64,000 bases of DNA from Dinochytrium kinnereticum (lineage: Eukaryota > Chytridiomycota > Chytridiomycetes > Chytridiales > Chytridiaceae): NCBI GenBank assembly GCA_027604005.1, contig JADGJT010000041.1, positions 29,856-93,855 on the forward strand. Reading direction: 5' to 3'. Each line of letters opens with the position of its first letter. Within the stretch, counting starts at the first letter, position 1. The notes below the pieces were generated by a model, which saw only the letters and a program-made list of their open reading frames with translations, was not told the origin of the DNA and did not search any database. This document shows positions 45,141 through 60,476 of the stretch, piece by piece. The translations under genes and the position numbers were made by a program.

Positions 45141-46088
45141 TCATTCATCCATTCGCTCATCCCTGTCCTTCCTCCAGCGAGGCCTTTTAAACGACGGCTC
45201 CGCAAAGCCCATATGATGATGCACATGTAGATCAATCGGTTTCCCAATATACCCCATCTCAGCATTTGGGCTCGCATTCGGGAATGGGCTCCAACGTCTT
45301 TTGAAACTATCCGAGTTCACCAGAATCGTTTCCTCATTCTCAAACTTTCCTTGAAAGTGAAAGGGTGGCTCCGGGTTGGAACTCGCATTCATGCCATTCA
45401 CCTCTAAAACCCCTCCCCCGTTAGCAGAGTGCTGCTGTCCGAGAGATGCATATATCCTTTGAGGCCGAAGCTGAACCGCCGAATCCAGCGACGAGAAGTT
45501 GAATGCAGACGACGACGGTGTCGGGGGCTTGACGTGTGATTGAATTGAGCTTTCTAGTGGGGTGGGAATGGGTTGCTGGTGTTGATGCTGCTGATGAAGA
45601 AGTGACGAATGATGCTGTTGATGATGATGATGCTGAATAGAATGTGACTGAGAGGTCGTTTCCTGAACGTTTCGATCCGTCCCAACCACCTGCGTCCCCT
45701 CTGACCCATCCTCCTCACCAGCCAACCTACCCCACATAGCCGACAAAGCCCCCATCATGGTGGACGGAAGCTGCTCCTGCCTAGACCTCACAAACCCCTC
45801 CAAATCCGCCAAAGAAACCAACCGACGTCGAATGTCATGAGAAGCGGATTGAGAGGATGGGTGAGATGCTGCTGGTTCGGATGGGTGGCGGTGAGAGGAT
45901 GTCTGCTGAGGTGAGTGGAGGAGGAACTCGGTGAGGTCTTGAAAGCATTGGAGGTAGCCTGCTTCGAAGGCTCTGCTGCGTTGCTTCTGACTCTCTTTGA
46001 AGAGTTGGGTGACGGCGAGGGCTGCGGATTTGAAGTTGGATGTGAGCGGATCAGTCTCTCCCCCAGATTGATGGTTTTGTGCCTCCAT
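45141..46088 (-). CDS. HAPSTR1/C16orf72-like protein (UPF0472)
   Basis: A single exon of 315 residues starting at the ATG at 46088. Residues 15-55 (NFKSAALAVTQLFKESQKQ, then FEAGYLQCFQDLTEFLL) match the helical core of the HAPSTR1/C16orf72 family, and SHDIRRRLVSLADLEGFV near residue 103 matches the second conserved segment (RRTIRREDLISFL in animals). HAPSTR1 is a nuclear stress-resilience factor that binds the ubiquitin ligase HUWE1. The rest is a Gln/His-rich and Ser/Pro-rich tail ending in a basic nuclear-localisation-like stretch (FKRPRWRKDRDER). It lies 114 bp downstream of the U11/U12-65K gene on the same strand. Confidence 0.7.
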   Translation of the reverse strand: MEAQNHQSGGETDPLTSNFKSAALAVTQLFKESQKQRSRAFEAGYLQCFQDLTEFLLHSPQQTSSHRHPSEPAASHPSSQSASHDIRRRLVSLADLEGFVRSRQEQLPSTMMGALSAMWGRLAGEEDGSEGTQVVGTDRNVQETTSQSHSIQHHHHQQHHSSLLHQQHQHQQPIPTPLESSIQSHVKPPTPSSSAFNFSSLDSAVQLRPQRIYASLGQQHSANGGGVLEVNGMNASSNPEPPFHFQGKFENEETILVNSDSFKRRWSPFPNASPNAEMGYIGKPIDLHVHHHMGFAEPSFKRPRWRKDRDERMDE

Positions 46089-46202
46089 TAAGGAAACTTT
46101 TTGAAGTTTTTTTTTTGCAACCAAAGCTAATTATTGTGGGTGCTAACCAAGTCTTGCTTTTCAGGCTCATGCAAAGGTAATGTCTACATGGAGAATGTTA
46201 TT

Positions 46203-47400
46203 TTAAGCGTGTTTGCTGAATGCGACCAGCAAAGGTTTTCCATGAAATTCTGTTCCATGAGTGGCTTCCAGTGCCTGGGACGCCTCCTCTTTTGAGCTGT
46301 ACTTGACAAAAGCCTGCCCTCGAAGTCGGCCGTCAAGAAGCTTGACATCAACAGGACTGTTAAAGCGATTAATGGCATGCAATAGAGCCGGAAATTATAT
46401 ATAATCTTGAACCAACACACCTGAACTCTGGCATCGAGAAATATTCCTTCAATTCTTCCACATTTGCTTCTTTAAACTTAATATTCTTGATAAACAGAGT
46501 GCGAGACGGAACGCCAGGGGTATAGTCCTTAAACATGTTCAACTTTTGTAAATCTTTCTTGGGATAAGTAATACTTTTAAGTCATTCTAAACAAATGCAC
46601 ACCTTCTATCGACACCTTCAGTCTCTTACTACTGGTATCTTCCTCAACAGAATTTGAAGCAGCACCCGGATCATTCCCGGGTTTCAGGGGTGAATCCAAA
46701 CTTATATCTACAAACTTCCTTTTATTGCCCACTTGTTTAGAATTCTTAGCCTACTCATCTAGATTAGCCATAAACCAATTAAATAAGAAAAGAAAGGGAA
46801 AAAGATGATGAGCAATAGGGCAAAAAATCCGAACAATCTTTACCTCATTGGTTGGTCTCGTGTCATGTTCAAAAGGCGGCGGCAGATTCATCCGATTCAT
46901 AAGATGCAAAACTTGCGTGCACAGCATTGAGTCCACCTTTATGGCGTCCACTATCTTTGTAATAACTTGATCGGTGACCTTGGGATATTTATAAAAAATA
47001 TTTGGCGATGGGGGGTAGTTTATGCCATGCTTCGCCGATATAGGTGTCCAGGCATTATCAACATAGTCCTGAACAGACGATTCCCTTAATTTTTTTCCAT
47101 GTGAGATTACAATAAAATATTCGGTATACCTACTTGCTGAAGCCAGAAAAATCTGCTCGGATGGCAGGCGACTCTAAAATCCTTATCCGCTTTAACGCAT
47201 CCCATGCCAACTGATATGACGGAAATCCAAGCAAAACAGATCGAAAACGTCTGCCCTTCCGAACGACTGGCGAGTACTTGAGAAAGTAAGTTGTGATCTC
47301 CCCATCCTTTATCTCCTTTGGTATCTTTTCAAAATTTTAAGCATCGTCACATTCTGCGCTTTACATTCTTTACTGTGATATACACATTACTATCACGCAT
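46203..47400 (-). CDS. RNPC3: U11/U12 snRNP 65K protein (minor spliceosome)
   Basis: Six exons (47365-47400, 47134-47324, 46844-47084, 46603-46750, 46421-46553, 46203-46356) give 300 residues. The order follows RNPC3: an N-terminal RRM (VYITVKNIPKEIKDGEITTYF), the linker NYPPSPNIFYKYP, the diagnostic VLHLMNRMNLPPPFE, a short basic middle (KRKFVDI, KRLKV), and a C-terminal RRM (SRTLFIKNIKF, LRGQAFVKYSS). RNPC3 bridges U11 and U12 snRNAs in the minor spliceosome, so this organism should have U12-type introns. None of the introns modelled in this window is U12-type. The ATG is 39 bp from the divergent ARP6 ATG. Confidence 0.85.
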
Positions 47401-47439
47401 CCCCGAACGGTCAAACAAAAAGAAAAGGCCGATTGCAAT

Positions 47440-49257
47440 ATGAACGATGCTCCGGTGATTGTGATGGATGTGGGCGCCTATACCATTAAAGCGGGCCTAG
47501 CTGGCCAGCCTGATACTTTCAGGTGACAAGGAAAAAATTATCCGGATGCTCATAAGTGTAGATCAGTTCCCAACTTTGAGACTCGACGGAGGGGCGACAG
47601 ACAACGATATATTGGTGATCAGTTGGATACGAGACAGGATTTTTCGGGGTTGTTTTATAAACTGACGACTGAGAAGGTAAATATACTTCAGATATAAGTC
47701 GATATATTAACGGGAAAAGGGGTTTATTGTTAATTGGGAACTGCAGAAAGAAATATGGGATAGGATTTTGCTAGCGGATGGGTTAGATGTATGGTTATTT
47801 AAAACCCTCTTATTTTTTTGAAAAGGCTAAGTTATTATGAAAGACCGAGCCAACCAATTCAATACTGTTATTGACCGAACCCATGTTCAATTTCCCGCAT
47901 CTTCAAGAGTTGAGTGACGAGATTATATTCGAAGATTATGGGTTTCTTGGATGTTGTCGAACGACAGGTTAGAAAAAATAAGATATAACATTTGTTTTTT
48001 AAAATCAGACCAGGCCCACAAATATGTTGTCAGTCGAGCCATTTTCGCGACAAAGACTTTTGCTTGGTAATTGATTCAGGCTATTCCTCCACAAATATAG
48101 TACCTTGTCGGTTTGGATTGCCAGAGTTAGATTGTGTTAGAAGGTTTGGTTGCTAGTTTTCAGATATTACTTTTTACTCAATATGTTAGGGTTGATATTG
48201 GAGGCAAGTTATTAACAAATCATCTAAAGGAGACTATCTCTTTCAGGTTAAATTTACATAGTGAATAAGAGCATTAATGTAAAAATGCAGACAATGGAAT
48301 ATGATGGAGGAGACCTTTATTGTGAATGACATCAAGGAGGCATGCTGTTATATAACTCCCGATACAGAATCTGAGCTGGAGAATGCTCGGTAAGAAAAAA
48401 AACCAAGGGTCACTTCACAAGTTTCTGATTCTGTAAATAGACTCGGAAAGATCGACGTTGATTATATTCTACCTGATTTTCGAAAACGGAAGCGGGGAAG
48501 TATTTTGGTAAGTGTTGTTTATCATTTCAGGTTAGAAAAGGCGAATATTTAAAATTGCTTCAGACTTCAGAGGTTATGGATGCAGAAAATGATCAGGTAA
48601 CATTTACGCCTTTGCTTTACTGTTAATGAAAAAAGACACTTCGTATGGGAATTGAGAGATTTATGGTTCCGGAACTTCTCTTTAGACCCACTGACATTGG
48701 TACACTATATTTTCCCCGATTTTTTCTGACCTTATGAAAGGTATCCCCCAAGGCGGCATATCAGAAGCAGTTTATTCTTCTCTAACCTCATTCAGCGACG
48801 GTACCGAAAACAATACGCATTTTTTTTTCATAAGCTAACTTGGACAGATATGAGGGGCTTATTCTACAGCAACATTGTTGTCTGCGGCGGAAACTTTAGT
48901 TTACCCGGCGCGATAGAACGACTGTAAGTTCGAGCATTCCGAACTTTCACTGTCACCTTTACCTAAACTCTGCACCGCAGGACCAGTGAGCTACGTAAAA
49001 CGGCGTCGACTGAAACCGATGTGAAGATCCTCGCCCCAGCAAGGTATAGTTAGCACCCACCCACACAGCCATTCTGACTGTTATAAAATCACGAAAACCA
49101 CATGCACAACAACCAAAAAAGCCCGACGCGGTTCGTGTGGGACTGCGGGTCGGAATGGGCGTCTGTGCGGAAGGACGATTTCTGTCGAAAGGTTGTTACG
49201 AAGGCGGATTATGAGGAGAATGGGCCAGCAACGTCACAGTCTGATCTGCGGCGTTGA
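47440..49257 (+). CDS. ARP6: Actin-related protein 6 (SWR1 complex)
   Basis: Fourteen small exons (47440-47522, 47562-47676, 47720-47788, 47844-47967, 48014-48143, 48190-48246, 48291-48389, 48441-48507, 48564-48596, 48636-48699, 48741-48800, 48848-48923, 48981-49043, 49122-49257) give 391 residues, close to the usual ARP6 length. Actin-fold landmarks are present: [17 protein letters not shown] (phosphate 1), [13 protein letters not shown] (phosphate 2), [23 protein letters not shown], and [11 protein letters not shown]. The end [17 protein letters not shown] and the final DYEENG match ARP6. ARP6 is a core subunit of the SWR1/SRCAP remodeller that deposits H2A.Z. Introns are about 39-78 bp and all phases agree. 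Confidence 0.9.
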
Positions 49258-49393
49258 TTTCTTTGCGTTGCACATGGGAAAAAGACAAAAAAAAAAAAAA
49301 AAAAAGTTAAAAAGAAAGATCACCTCCCTTTTTTTTTTTCTTTCCATCAACCATCACTCATTTACCACGCACATCAATCACTATCTAAGAGAC

Positions 49394-52021
<2,628 letters not shown>

Positions 52022-52202
52022 GCTATTATTTCAACCTCTTCTTTCTCTTCTCTCGTCTTTTTTCATCTCTAGTTTATTCTTCAATTATCAATAAATTTGT
52101 TGATTGGCCGCTCGATGGTCCGTTATCGGACATCACTTAACATCAGTGAATTGAAATGGGATTGACAGTTTGAATATTTCCAAAAGTTTTGAATGACACT
52201 TA

Positions 52203-55200
52203 ATGGCCGGTGATGACTTTCCAGTGCAGCTCACGCACTTTGAGCAGGAGTCGTTTGGCTCCAGGACGGACTCCAGCACCAGCCTGAAGCCGTCGCCACC
52301 CCCTGAGGCGGGTCGACATGGTGGAGGAGCGGGAGGAATGTCAGGGTTCAGAGCAGGTTGAAATATCCTCCTTTGCTAATGGAATTGTCATGGTGAACGC
52401 TAAAAGTTGTCAATCCTCTGTCGAACCCAGTTCGCCCAGCTGCCGCTTCGAGCAGAGATGGTGAGGATAATGGCATGGAACATGCTCGTGTTGATTTATA
52501 GTCACTGAATGCTTCTCAGTCTCTAAGCTGCTCGCCGTGTATCAAGATACAATCGATGCAATCGCAAACCAACACTCAAAGCACGCAACAAGAGGTTGAG
52601 TTCATGCTTATCTTTAACTTACCGCCATCCATGCATTCAACAGCCCTCAATGGCCAAAAGGATGAATTTAGCATTCCAGCCATCAAGAAGAGTAATAAAA
52701 ATCGGCAGCAGATTGAAGGAGGTAAGCAGCATGCCTCATCTTGCGATAAATCAATGTTGGAGTTAACCCCTTCCTGTAGGCACGAAAGACATTGAGCAGT
52801 TGAGAGAGGAGCTACATTCGGCGAAATCTCGAGTCAATGAACTATCCCAAGAGAGGCGCGTGTTGAGTGCGAGGCTCTTGGCGGCTGAAAAGAATATTTC
52901 ACAGTTGCAGAAGCGGTATCAGGAGCAGCTGTCAAACAAGGTGCTTTTCGACATTGTTTTTTTTATATATTTCATGGCCAGAAAATGGAATGGTGTTTGA
53001 TTTACTTTCTTCTTCAGTCTATTATGGATGGATGCCGTACTCGATCACTTTCGTCGTCAGGAGTATCAGACGATAAAGTATACATTTTTTTTCTTTTCAT
53101 TTGTTCTTTGAGTAGTAGTATTCACGCGATTTTTGCAAGGTTATCGAGAATCTTCGATTGGCCTTGAAGACCGCAGACCAAAAAATCAAGGAAAGAGACT
53201 GCGAGTTGAAAGGAATAAAGGAACAGACCAAGTTTCGGAAGCTGAAGGAATATGAGGATGAATTAAAGACTTATTATTTAGAGGTACTTCCCTTGAAGCC
53301 CCTTGCAGAGCCAATCGATCGATAACTTAAAACAAAAAGGCGGTAAAGCTCAAAAGAACTTTAGAACATCAAGAAATCGGTGCAAGCATCATCGAGGATG
53401 ATCCTGAAAAACTCTTGCAATATGACGATGCGCTGCTAGACTATAAACGAAAGCTTTCCTCCGCTACTGCCCGAATCTATTCGCTTCAAGGTTGTCTTCT
53501 CCCGCAAATACTTTTTTTCACGCAAAAGCATAATCAATATGTTTCACAGAAACACTTCAGCAAGTCAAAGACGACCGCGATCATTACCGTAGAACCATCG
53601 ACAATCTCCAATGCGAGATTGAAGAGCTTCGACAGGATCTATCGCATTCTAAAGAAGAATACCGAGAATCGGTGATGCAAAATGAACGTCTTATGGATGA
53701 GAAAGCCCTTCTTATAGACGAAAAAGCCCACCTTATGGACGAAAAAGATCAATTAATTGATGAAAAATCGCACCTCATGGAAGAGTTGATTGATAAAAAG
53801 GAAAATATTCGAGGTCTGCTCTCTTCTTGAGTCACAGACCCGAAACTAAAGTATGAATAGGGCTGGAGGAAGATATCGCCAAAGATAAAGAGGATATTGA
53901 AGAGCTCAATGACCAGTTACAAAAAAGCGAATCCATCCGGGAGACACTTGAAAATGTTAGATTTCAGATACAGGGACTTTTTCGACTAATTGTTTTTTTA
54001 AGAAACTTGACAAAATCACTAGTGAAAACGAATCTTTGGCCGAAAATCTCAGCAACGAAGTTCACACTAAAGAAGAACTTTTAGACGCCATAACCGACCT
54101 AATATCAGGTTTGAACCTCTCCCTTACCTTTCAACCTAACTTCTCCATAGAACTGAAAGATGTTAAAGACGACCTTATGGAAGCCGACGACCATCTCGGT
54201 CTTATCCAACGCAAATACGCGCAAACAGCCTCAAAACTTGAATCCACAGAAAGTTCGAACGCAGAATTGGAATCCAGAACCCGTTCCTTGAAATCTCATC
54301 AGCATGAGCTTGAGAAACAAATTGCCGAATGTCAACGGGAGCTTTCAAAGACTTGTGAACAGAAGCGAGCTTGTGAGGAGCAGCTTGAAAAACGGGAGTC
54401 TGAGGTTGAGAAGCTGAGGAGCCGGAATGAGGAGTTGGAGAAGGTTAAGACCAGGTGGGAGTATAATCACAAAATAGCCTTTTTTTACATTTTTCCTTTG
54501 TAGGAGTCTTTTTGCGGATACTGGGAACGCGTCGACAGTAAAAGACACGACTTTGTGAGATCTACACTTTATTTGATATCAGATCAACTAACCATAACCT
54601 CAGCTCTGAAACGGATAAAAACACAGAAACAGCTGAAGTTTCAAGGTAAAAGACATGGAACAGTTGCTGCAAGCCATTCCGTATAATTAATTATACCCAT
54701 CCCCTAAAACAAACAAGCAGCATTGGTCTTCCATCCTCCTCAAGTCTCCCCATAAGCGAGTTAATGTATGCAAACTAACTACCAGCATCCCTCCATTTTG
54801 CTAACATGCCATTTTATAGAGGACCAAGTTTCAGTATGTATGCTAAACCCGACGGTGGGACGTTTAAACGCAAGCATAAAAGTTTGGAAACACTCAGCAC
54901 GATTGAAGAGCATCACAACGATATCAGAAGAAGTTTACCTTCCCAACTACCTTTCCACCTGGCCAGTAAATCATTTTCATGGAAAGAGACGCTAGCAAGA
55001 CAAAACCTTGAGCAAAAGGATAGTGTGGCGGCAAGTAAGTAGAGCGCACATATACTGGAAGGAAGAACTAAAATCAAATGAACGTCCTTTTCCTTTCCTT
55101 TTTTTTTTTAACTCATTAGAAGTCCCGGATAAGCCACTGCTATCTCCAACCGAAAGCGTGATTTTCAGCAGATCCTGCACGCCTGAACCAATCGATTCAA

Positions 55201-56198
55201 GTGAAATAGGTGGCTACGTGACTTCCGAAATCTCGGAATCCCACTTTTCTGCTCAGAAGGTGCAGCCCACACACAGGAGTTTACAAAAACCGCCTTCACA
55301 TCACGATTTAAAAAACTTTAAAGATACCTCATGGGATCAGTCTCAGCAATCAAACAGGTTGTCTGATCAAGCTTCGGATTATGATCTACCCGCGACCCAT
55401 TCATCATCATCATCATGGAAAGTCCCGTCGAAGGCACACTCTGTAGCTTCACTTCACGACGACTTAACAACAAACAACGGCATTCACGACGGCGAATCCA
55501 CTAGCGATGGCCAATCACCATCACAACAACTCCCATCCTCTCCTCCGAAAAACCTAGAAAGATCTCTCATTGCCAATATCTATGGTGAAGGAAGCATCAT
55601 CACCACAACACAAGGCGAAGACGCCTCAAGCATCTCTAGCGATTCACTCTCCCCATCTCTCGTCAAAGAAATATTAAACTTCGGTGACCCTATACCTAGC
55701 GAAGGAACTGCTCCTCGTCCAAACCCAAGCGAAACCGCCCCTCTTCCAGATCCAAGCGAAACCGCTACCGACGCTGGAACGAGTTTTATCGCAACTGAGA
55801 TTGAGCGGACCATCTTAACCGGCGTAAGACGATCCTTATCCGAAATCAACTCCACCGCCGAGGAGACTATTCAAAGCGAACCTCACCACATCGAAAAACC
55901 CACGAATATACAATCTCGCAGTATTACTCAACCAGACAATTCCGCCGACGCACCAACCGAAACTTCAAAGACTGATGATATCGCCAGTAGTACGAATAGC
56001 GAGATCATTCAATCGGTAATGGATGCTATACCGGTCTTAATGGAAGGAGGTGGCGTTATCGGTGAGGAGGAGGAGGAGGAGGACGAGGATGAGAGTACTG
56101 AGCCGCTGGAGTTTGAAGATACATTCTGGGCGGAAGAGACGAGGTCGGTTCAGTCGGACCAGAACGATGTGGAGAATGGGAAGAGTTTTTGGGAGTGA
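52203..56198 (+). CDS. Long coiled-coil protein of unknown family
   Basis: Seventeen exons (52203-52356, 52407-52460, 52520-52594, 52644-52721, 52780-52940, 53018-53077, 53140-53283, 53340-53490, 53550-53813, 53861-53955, 54003-54108, 54151-54454, 54504-54554, 54604-54645, 54721-54765, 54820-55034, 55120-56198) give 1025 residues with agreeing phases. Residues about 75-560 form an almost unbroken coiled coil. A seven-residue repeat (DEKALLI, DEKAHLM, DEKDQLI, DEKSHLM) lies near 330-360. The C-terminal 450 residues are Ser/Thr/Glu-rich with a short NPSETAPLP, DPSETAT duplication and a Glu/Asp run. The segment KYEDELKTYYLEAVKLKR-like near 215 recalls ciliary coiled-coil proteins such as IQCE, but the link is weak. 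The 42-bp intron at 54109-54150 is in frame and may be retained. Confidence 0.7.
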
Positions 56199-56332
56199 TG
56201 GGGTTGAAATTTTAAAATAGTCTGAAAATAAGGTAGAGATGGATGTATATGTGCAAACTGGTATGCGACAATATAATATTAAAGAGTGAATGAAATGTAA
56301 AAATATACACAGCGAAACAAAAACCGTTAAAT

Positions 56333-59236
56333 CTATACACGCCCTTCGAGTTTTTGTAGAAGTTGCGATATCCGAATAAACCTGTTTGAAAAAGTTGGCC
56401 TTTACAAAAAAAATTCAATCAAAAACTTACAATGGGTATTTTTTGCCAAACTCATTTAAGCAAGACTTGAAATACTGAAATTCAGATGTCAAAGTCTTTG
56501 TCCATTCCAAAGGTATCACTTCAACGAGCTATAGAAGAAAAAAAAAGAACATGCAAAACATCAAAAAAATATTAAAATAGTTAAAGAAGTATTTCGATGC
56601 AAAATAAGCAATTGCAGAGACAAAAAAAAAAACAAACCCGCACCAGTTCAAACTTTTCTATGTCTTCTTCTGGGGAAGTATCAGACAATTGAACCAGTAA
56701 ACATCGGTTTAATAGCTGATCGATAGTCCAAGCTACCACCACCTCTCGCTGAAAGCACTGACGAAGGAGTAGCAAATTTTTGTAAAGCTTCAAATAAGAG
56801 TGTGAGCAACGCTGTAAACCCTGCAAGTTGATCTATAAAAACAAAACAAAACCAAAACACTCCCCTCCCCACCTGATATATTCCAGCAAACCATCTCTCA
56901 CGGCCTAACCCCTCACCCAATCCAGCTCTGATTCTAGTTTTCCCAATTCTTTGGGTCGTAATAAATATTGTAGCATCAACGTGACTGGAAAGGGTTTCCA
57001 ATAATTGCTAAAAGGCAAAACAAAAGCAAAATATTTAACACAATAATAAACAAGAAAAGCTTAAGAAATATATCAACCGCAGAGACATTACCTTGAACGG
57101 TCGCGATTCTAAGTCACAGTAATCTTCCAGCTTTTTCAAAAGTTTGATAAAGTTAACCACCTCCGTAGATGAAAAAAGATCCAGAGCTCCTATTGATGAC
57201 CGCACACGTGGAAAGATCGTCTTTTGCACGGTTTTCATTAGAATAGGAATCGCCTCATCGGGATCATCCAACTCCCCATCTTCTAACAACTGATGCCATT
57301 TTGACAGTGCGAAGTCAAACACGCCCTTTTTTGAGATACACATTAGACTCAGGAAAAGAAATAGAAGACATGCATACACAACTTACCCCAAAGGGATCCC
57401 ACTCTAACAAGTCATACCGAATAAACATGTTCGCAATAGCTGGGAAACTCAAACCCGCAAAACTCCTTTTGAAATCAGCGGGGTAACGTTCTCGAAATGC
57501 AATAAAGTTTGCTTTGATTTGAGCAAGGTCTCGATATTGCTTGGCAACATCGGAGAAAATCGATTTCTTTCGCTCTTGTATACCCTCTTTATTCATGTTA
57601 AATCAAGTATTCGGAAGTAAACAGAAAATCATTAACTTACCAGAAATATTATCTGTCTCGATGTAAAGAGAAAGGAAAGAGGGAAAACTACTGCTTTGGC
57701 TGGCATCCATGATGAGGCCTTGGAACGCAGTGAGAGTTTCTTCCGACACAGAGCTCGTGTCAATGCCTGGCTGAAGTCAGAAAGTAGACGCATGAATTCC
57801 AACAAACCTTGAAAATCCGTGAAGAAACCAAATGAAAAGTCCAGAAAGCTCTCTCGAAGTTTTGCCACAGCATGGTATCGCGATATCGATTTGGCAAGGA
57901 TATCAGCCTCCAAGGCCAGAACCTCCGGGGCCTTTGCAAGAAAATTAATTGAGATGGCAGAGACCTATGTTAATCAACTGCACAACAGATAAAAAATAGC
58001 CCGAACCTTTTTATCGAGAAATGCTGACAGATTCCCCATGAAACCAAATAGTTCCTGAAAGTAGTTGTACCGTTCTGATGAATCGGAAATTGTCTTTTCA
58101 ATTTCTACGATACTCGCTGTGGATTTATCGATTACGGAATCATGGGTCACAATCATGTCTCCAGCATGCACTGCTTCTGATTTCAGGGTAGATAGAAGCA
58201 TTTCTAAACGTTGAAAGGAAGGTTGTATTTGAGGCAATCTAGTGGCAGAGGGAACTAAGATCGTTAAAGGCGAACAATGCAAAAATAGGTACTTGGGGTG
58301 TTCAGCAGTGCGCTGGCCAAATCGTCCTTTTTAGGACGCGTCCTAGCCACCGCTTGAGCAGCTCGCAGCTTATTTCTTTCCCAATATTCCATTTCCTCGT
58401 CATCGTTATCATCGCCCAAATTTCTAAATACTATCAAAATGTGCTGCAGTTATGGATGACCTACAGTGAATCTAAAGTTCCTTTAATCTCTTTGTACCGC
58501 TCTTCTTTCCAGTCCGCAGTAGATTTACTTCCAAAAGCGATTTTTTCATCCTTATAATCGTCAAAGAGCTCTTCTCCATCAACTTCCTGATCCTCCGTTA
58601 CCAACCGGGATTCGGTTCCAGGCTTCCCTGGCTAATTCGAACGATTGAAAATTTGGAAACAGATTCATACAGGAAAAAGCATACCTCATCAGTGAGAGAA
58701 ATATAATTCCCTGCTGAATTCTTCTTTTTTCTCTCCTCACGCAGTTTCTTAAACGCCGAAACTTCATCCGAGTCCAATATTCTCGCCGACATTTTGTCCG
58801 TCTGAATTTCCTCAACAACATCCATCGCATCGTCGTCACCTCTCGGAAAGTTCGCCGGAGCCTTTGCTTGACTTTCCGCCAACTCTTTTAAAAACTCCTT
58901 GGTGTATCCTCCCTCAACCTGCTGCGGTCCGCCATTCAACTTTTCAAAAGCTGATTCCCAGTTATAGTCTCCTCGAGTCATCTTTCGACTTGCAGAGCTC
59001 TTCTTAATTTTGAATGGAACAGGGTCGACCTCTTCTTCATCGCCAAAGCTCACTGGGGCCAGTGCTTTCGAAGCTGTCTTTGCAGGGGGCTTTGCTGATG
59101 AATGCGCTTTGGATGCTTTCTTCACCACTGAAGGCATCACGGTGTCTTTGTCGTTTGTCTGGTCATCATCGCTACTCCCTTCAGACTTCAAACGCACGAC
59201 GGCTGGCTTGCGACGGCCTTTCTTTGAATTGAACAT
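56333..59236 (-). CDS. GCFC-domain protein (PAXBP1/ILP1 family)
   Basis: Twelve exons (58685-59236, 58465-58631, 58293-58423, 58007-58254, 57808-57931, 57641-57766, 57387-57586, 57092-57325, 56873-57007, 56644-56832, 56431-56528, 56333-56399) give 756 residues. The N-terminal 180 residues are basic and acidic low complexity (FNSKKGRRKPAVVRLKSE, then FGDEEEVDPVPFKIKKSS). A DDNDDEEMEYWERNKLR segment precedes the GCFC region, which includes SERYNYFQELFGFMGNL, FRERYPADFKRSFAGLSFP and YDLLEWDPFG. PAXBP1/ILP1 proteins bind spliceosome disassembly factors or act as nuclear regulators. The end (FSNRFIRISQLLQKLEGRV) is helical. HEI10 stops 56 bp upstream on the same strand. Confidence 0.8.
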
Positions 59237-59292
59237 GCAGGAAGCTTGTCTGGTACTGCTGAGAATCTTTTGGCGATTTTGTGCTGATTTTA

Positions 59293-60476
59293 TTAGAAAA
59301 GTCTGTGAGGTTTGGACAAGAACGAAGGCTTTTGGGAGTCTGCGCGCTGGGCATCAACGGTGGGCAGACGCATCGACGTATTCCGTCCGCCCCGTTCCTG
59401 TGAGGACTTGACGCTGTCGTAGTTTCGCTCCTGTGAGGGCCTGATGTTCTCATAGCTGCGCTCCTGCGAGGACTTCATGGTGTCAAAGATCAGCGAGTTG
59501 GTCGATATGGGCTTGAGGCTGTTTGAGTTCTGTGACTGGGAGAGGATCAATGTGGCATGCCTGGAGGTGGGGGACTTACGAGATTGACCATCTGCGTCTG
59601 CATGGTGCGTTGCTTGAGCTTGTCATAGAGCTGCTGTAGCTTTGCAAACTGCCGATTCTTATCCTGCAGCTGCTCATTGAGATCTTGGTACTTTTTGACG
59701 CTTCGTGCCTGCTCCTCCTGCAGCGAGGTAACTTTGTCCCTCAAACCTCACACAATATCATTATTTGTGGTAAGCGCAATGTAAACCTTGTATCTCGTGG
59801 TTAGCCACATTGCGTATCATGTGGATCTAGGAAGTTGAACACATACATATTCAAAGGCTGACCTTACCTGCCGTTCAAGGTCAGAATATCGTGCGTTTAA
59901 ATCAGTCAAACTGCTTTCATGAAAAAGGGCCTCTTGGGTTTTCTGATAAGACTTGTTTTTCCCAAAAGTGTTGGCACCTCAGGATCCTAAGAAAAGGGTT
60001 GCCTTACCCAAAAGCAAAGTGCTCTCCTAGATATCTCGATGATGGACTCGGGGCGGAGGCCAGCGAGCACCTGAAGGTCCAGGTTAATGTGGACGAATTC
60101 ATTCACCTACACTGGATTTAAACTCTTCCTTTGGGTCTTATAAGAAAAGACGGGTCAGTCATTCATTCTGACTATTCTTCCCCATACTGAGATTTGTCAA
60201 CACAATGTCCTCCTCCTCGATCAACGCCGAGTCGCATGCGGGACAGATCAACGCCGTGCCAAAGGTTTGGTTTGAGCATTCCAAGCAGAATATGTCTTGT
60301 TGAGGAGATCAGCCGGGAGCAGAATGGGTGAGGGCCTACGAGAGCAGGAGGTAACGCATGCTTGATTCTGCAGCCTGTTGTCGCATCTTCGTTAGAGGAG
60401 CGAGGATGATGCCGAGCATGATCCAAACCAACCTCTTCCTGCACTGGCTGATGTTGCATCTCAAGTCGCCCTCCAT
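59293..60476 (-). CDS. HEI10: HEI10/CCNB1IP1-type meiotic RING E3 ligase
   Basis: Nine exons (60433-60476, 60340-60374, 60188-60295, 60111-60136, 60008-60070, 59868-59951, 59787-59826, 59580-59746, 59293-59535) give 269 residues, close to human CCNB1IP1 (277). The RING is C7-x4-C12, C25-x-H27-x2-C30-x2-C33, C44-x2-C47, with CRKRL and VTSCSHIFC as in HEI10. Then come LNPKEEFKSSVLAGLRPE and ALCFWSYQKTQE, a coiled coil ending DKNRQFAKLQQLYDKLKQR, and a disordered tail with three SQER repeats. HEI10 accumulates at synaptonemal complexes and fixes crossover sites in meiosis. The very short exons (26-44 bp) explain why no long ORF marks the 5' half. Confidence 0.87.
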
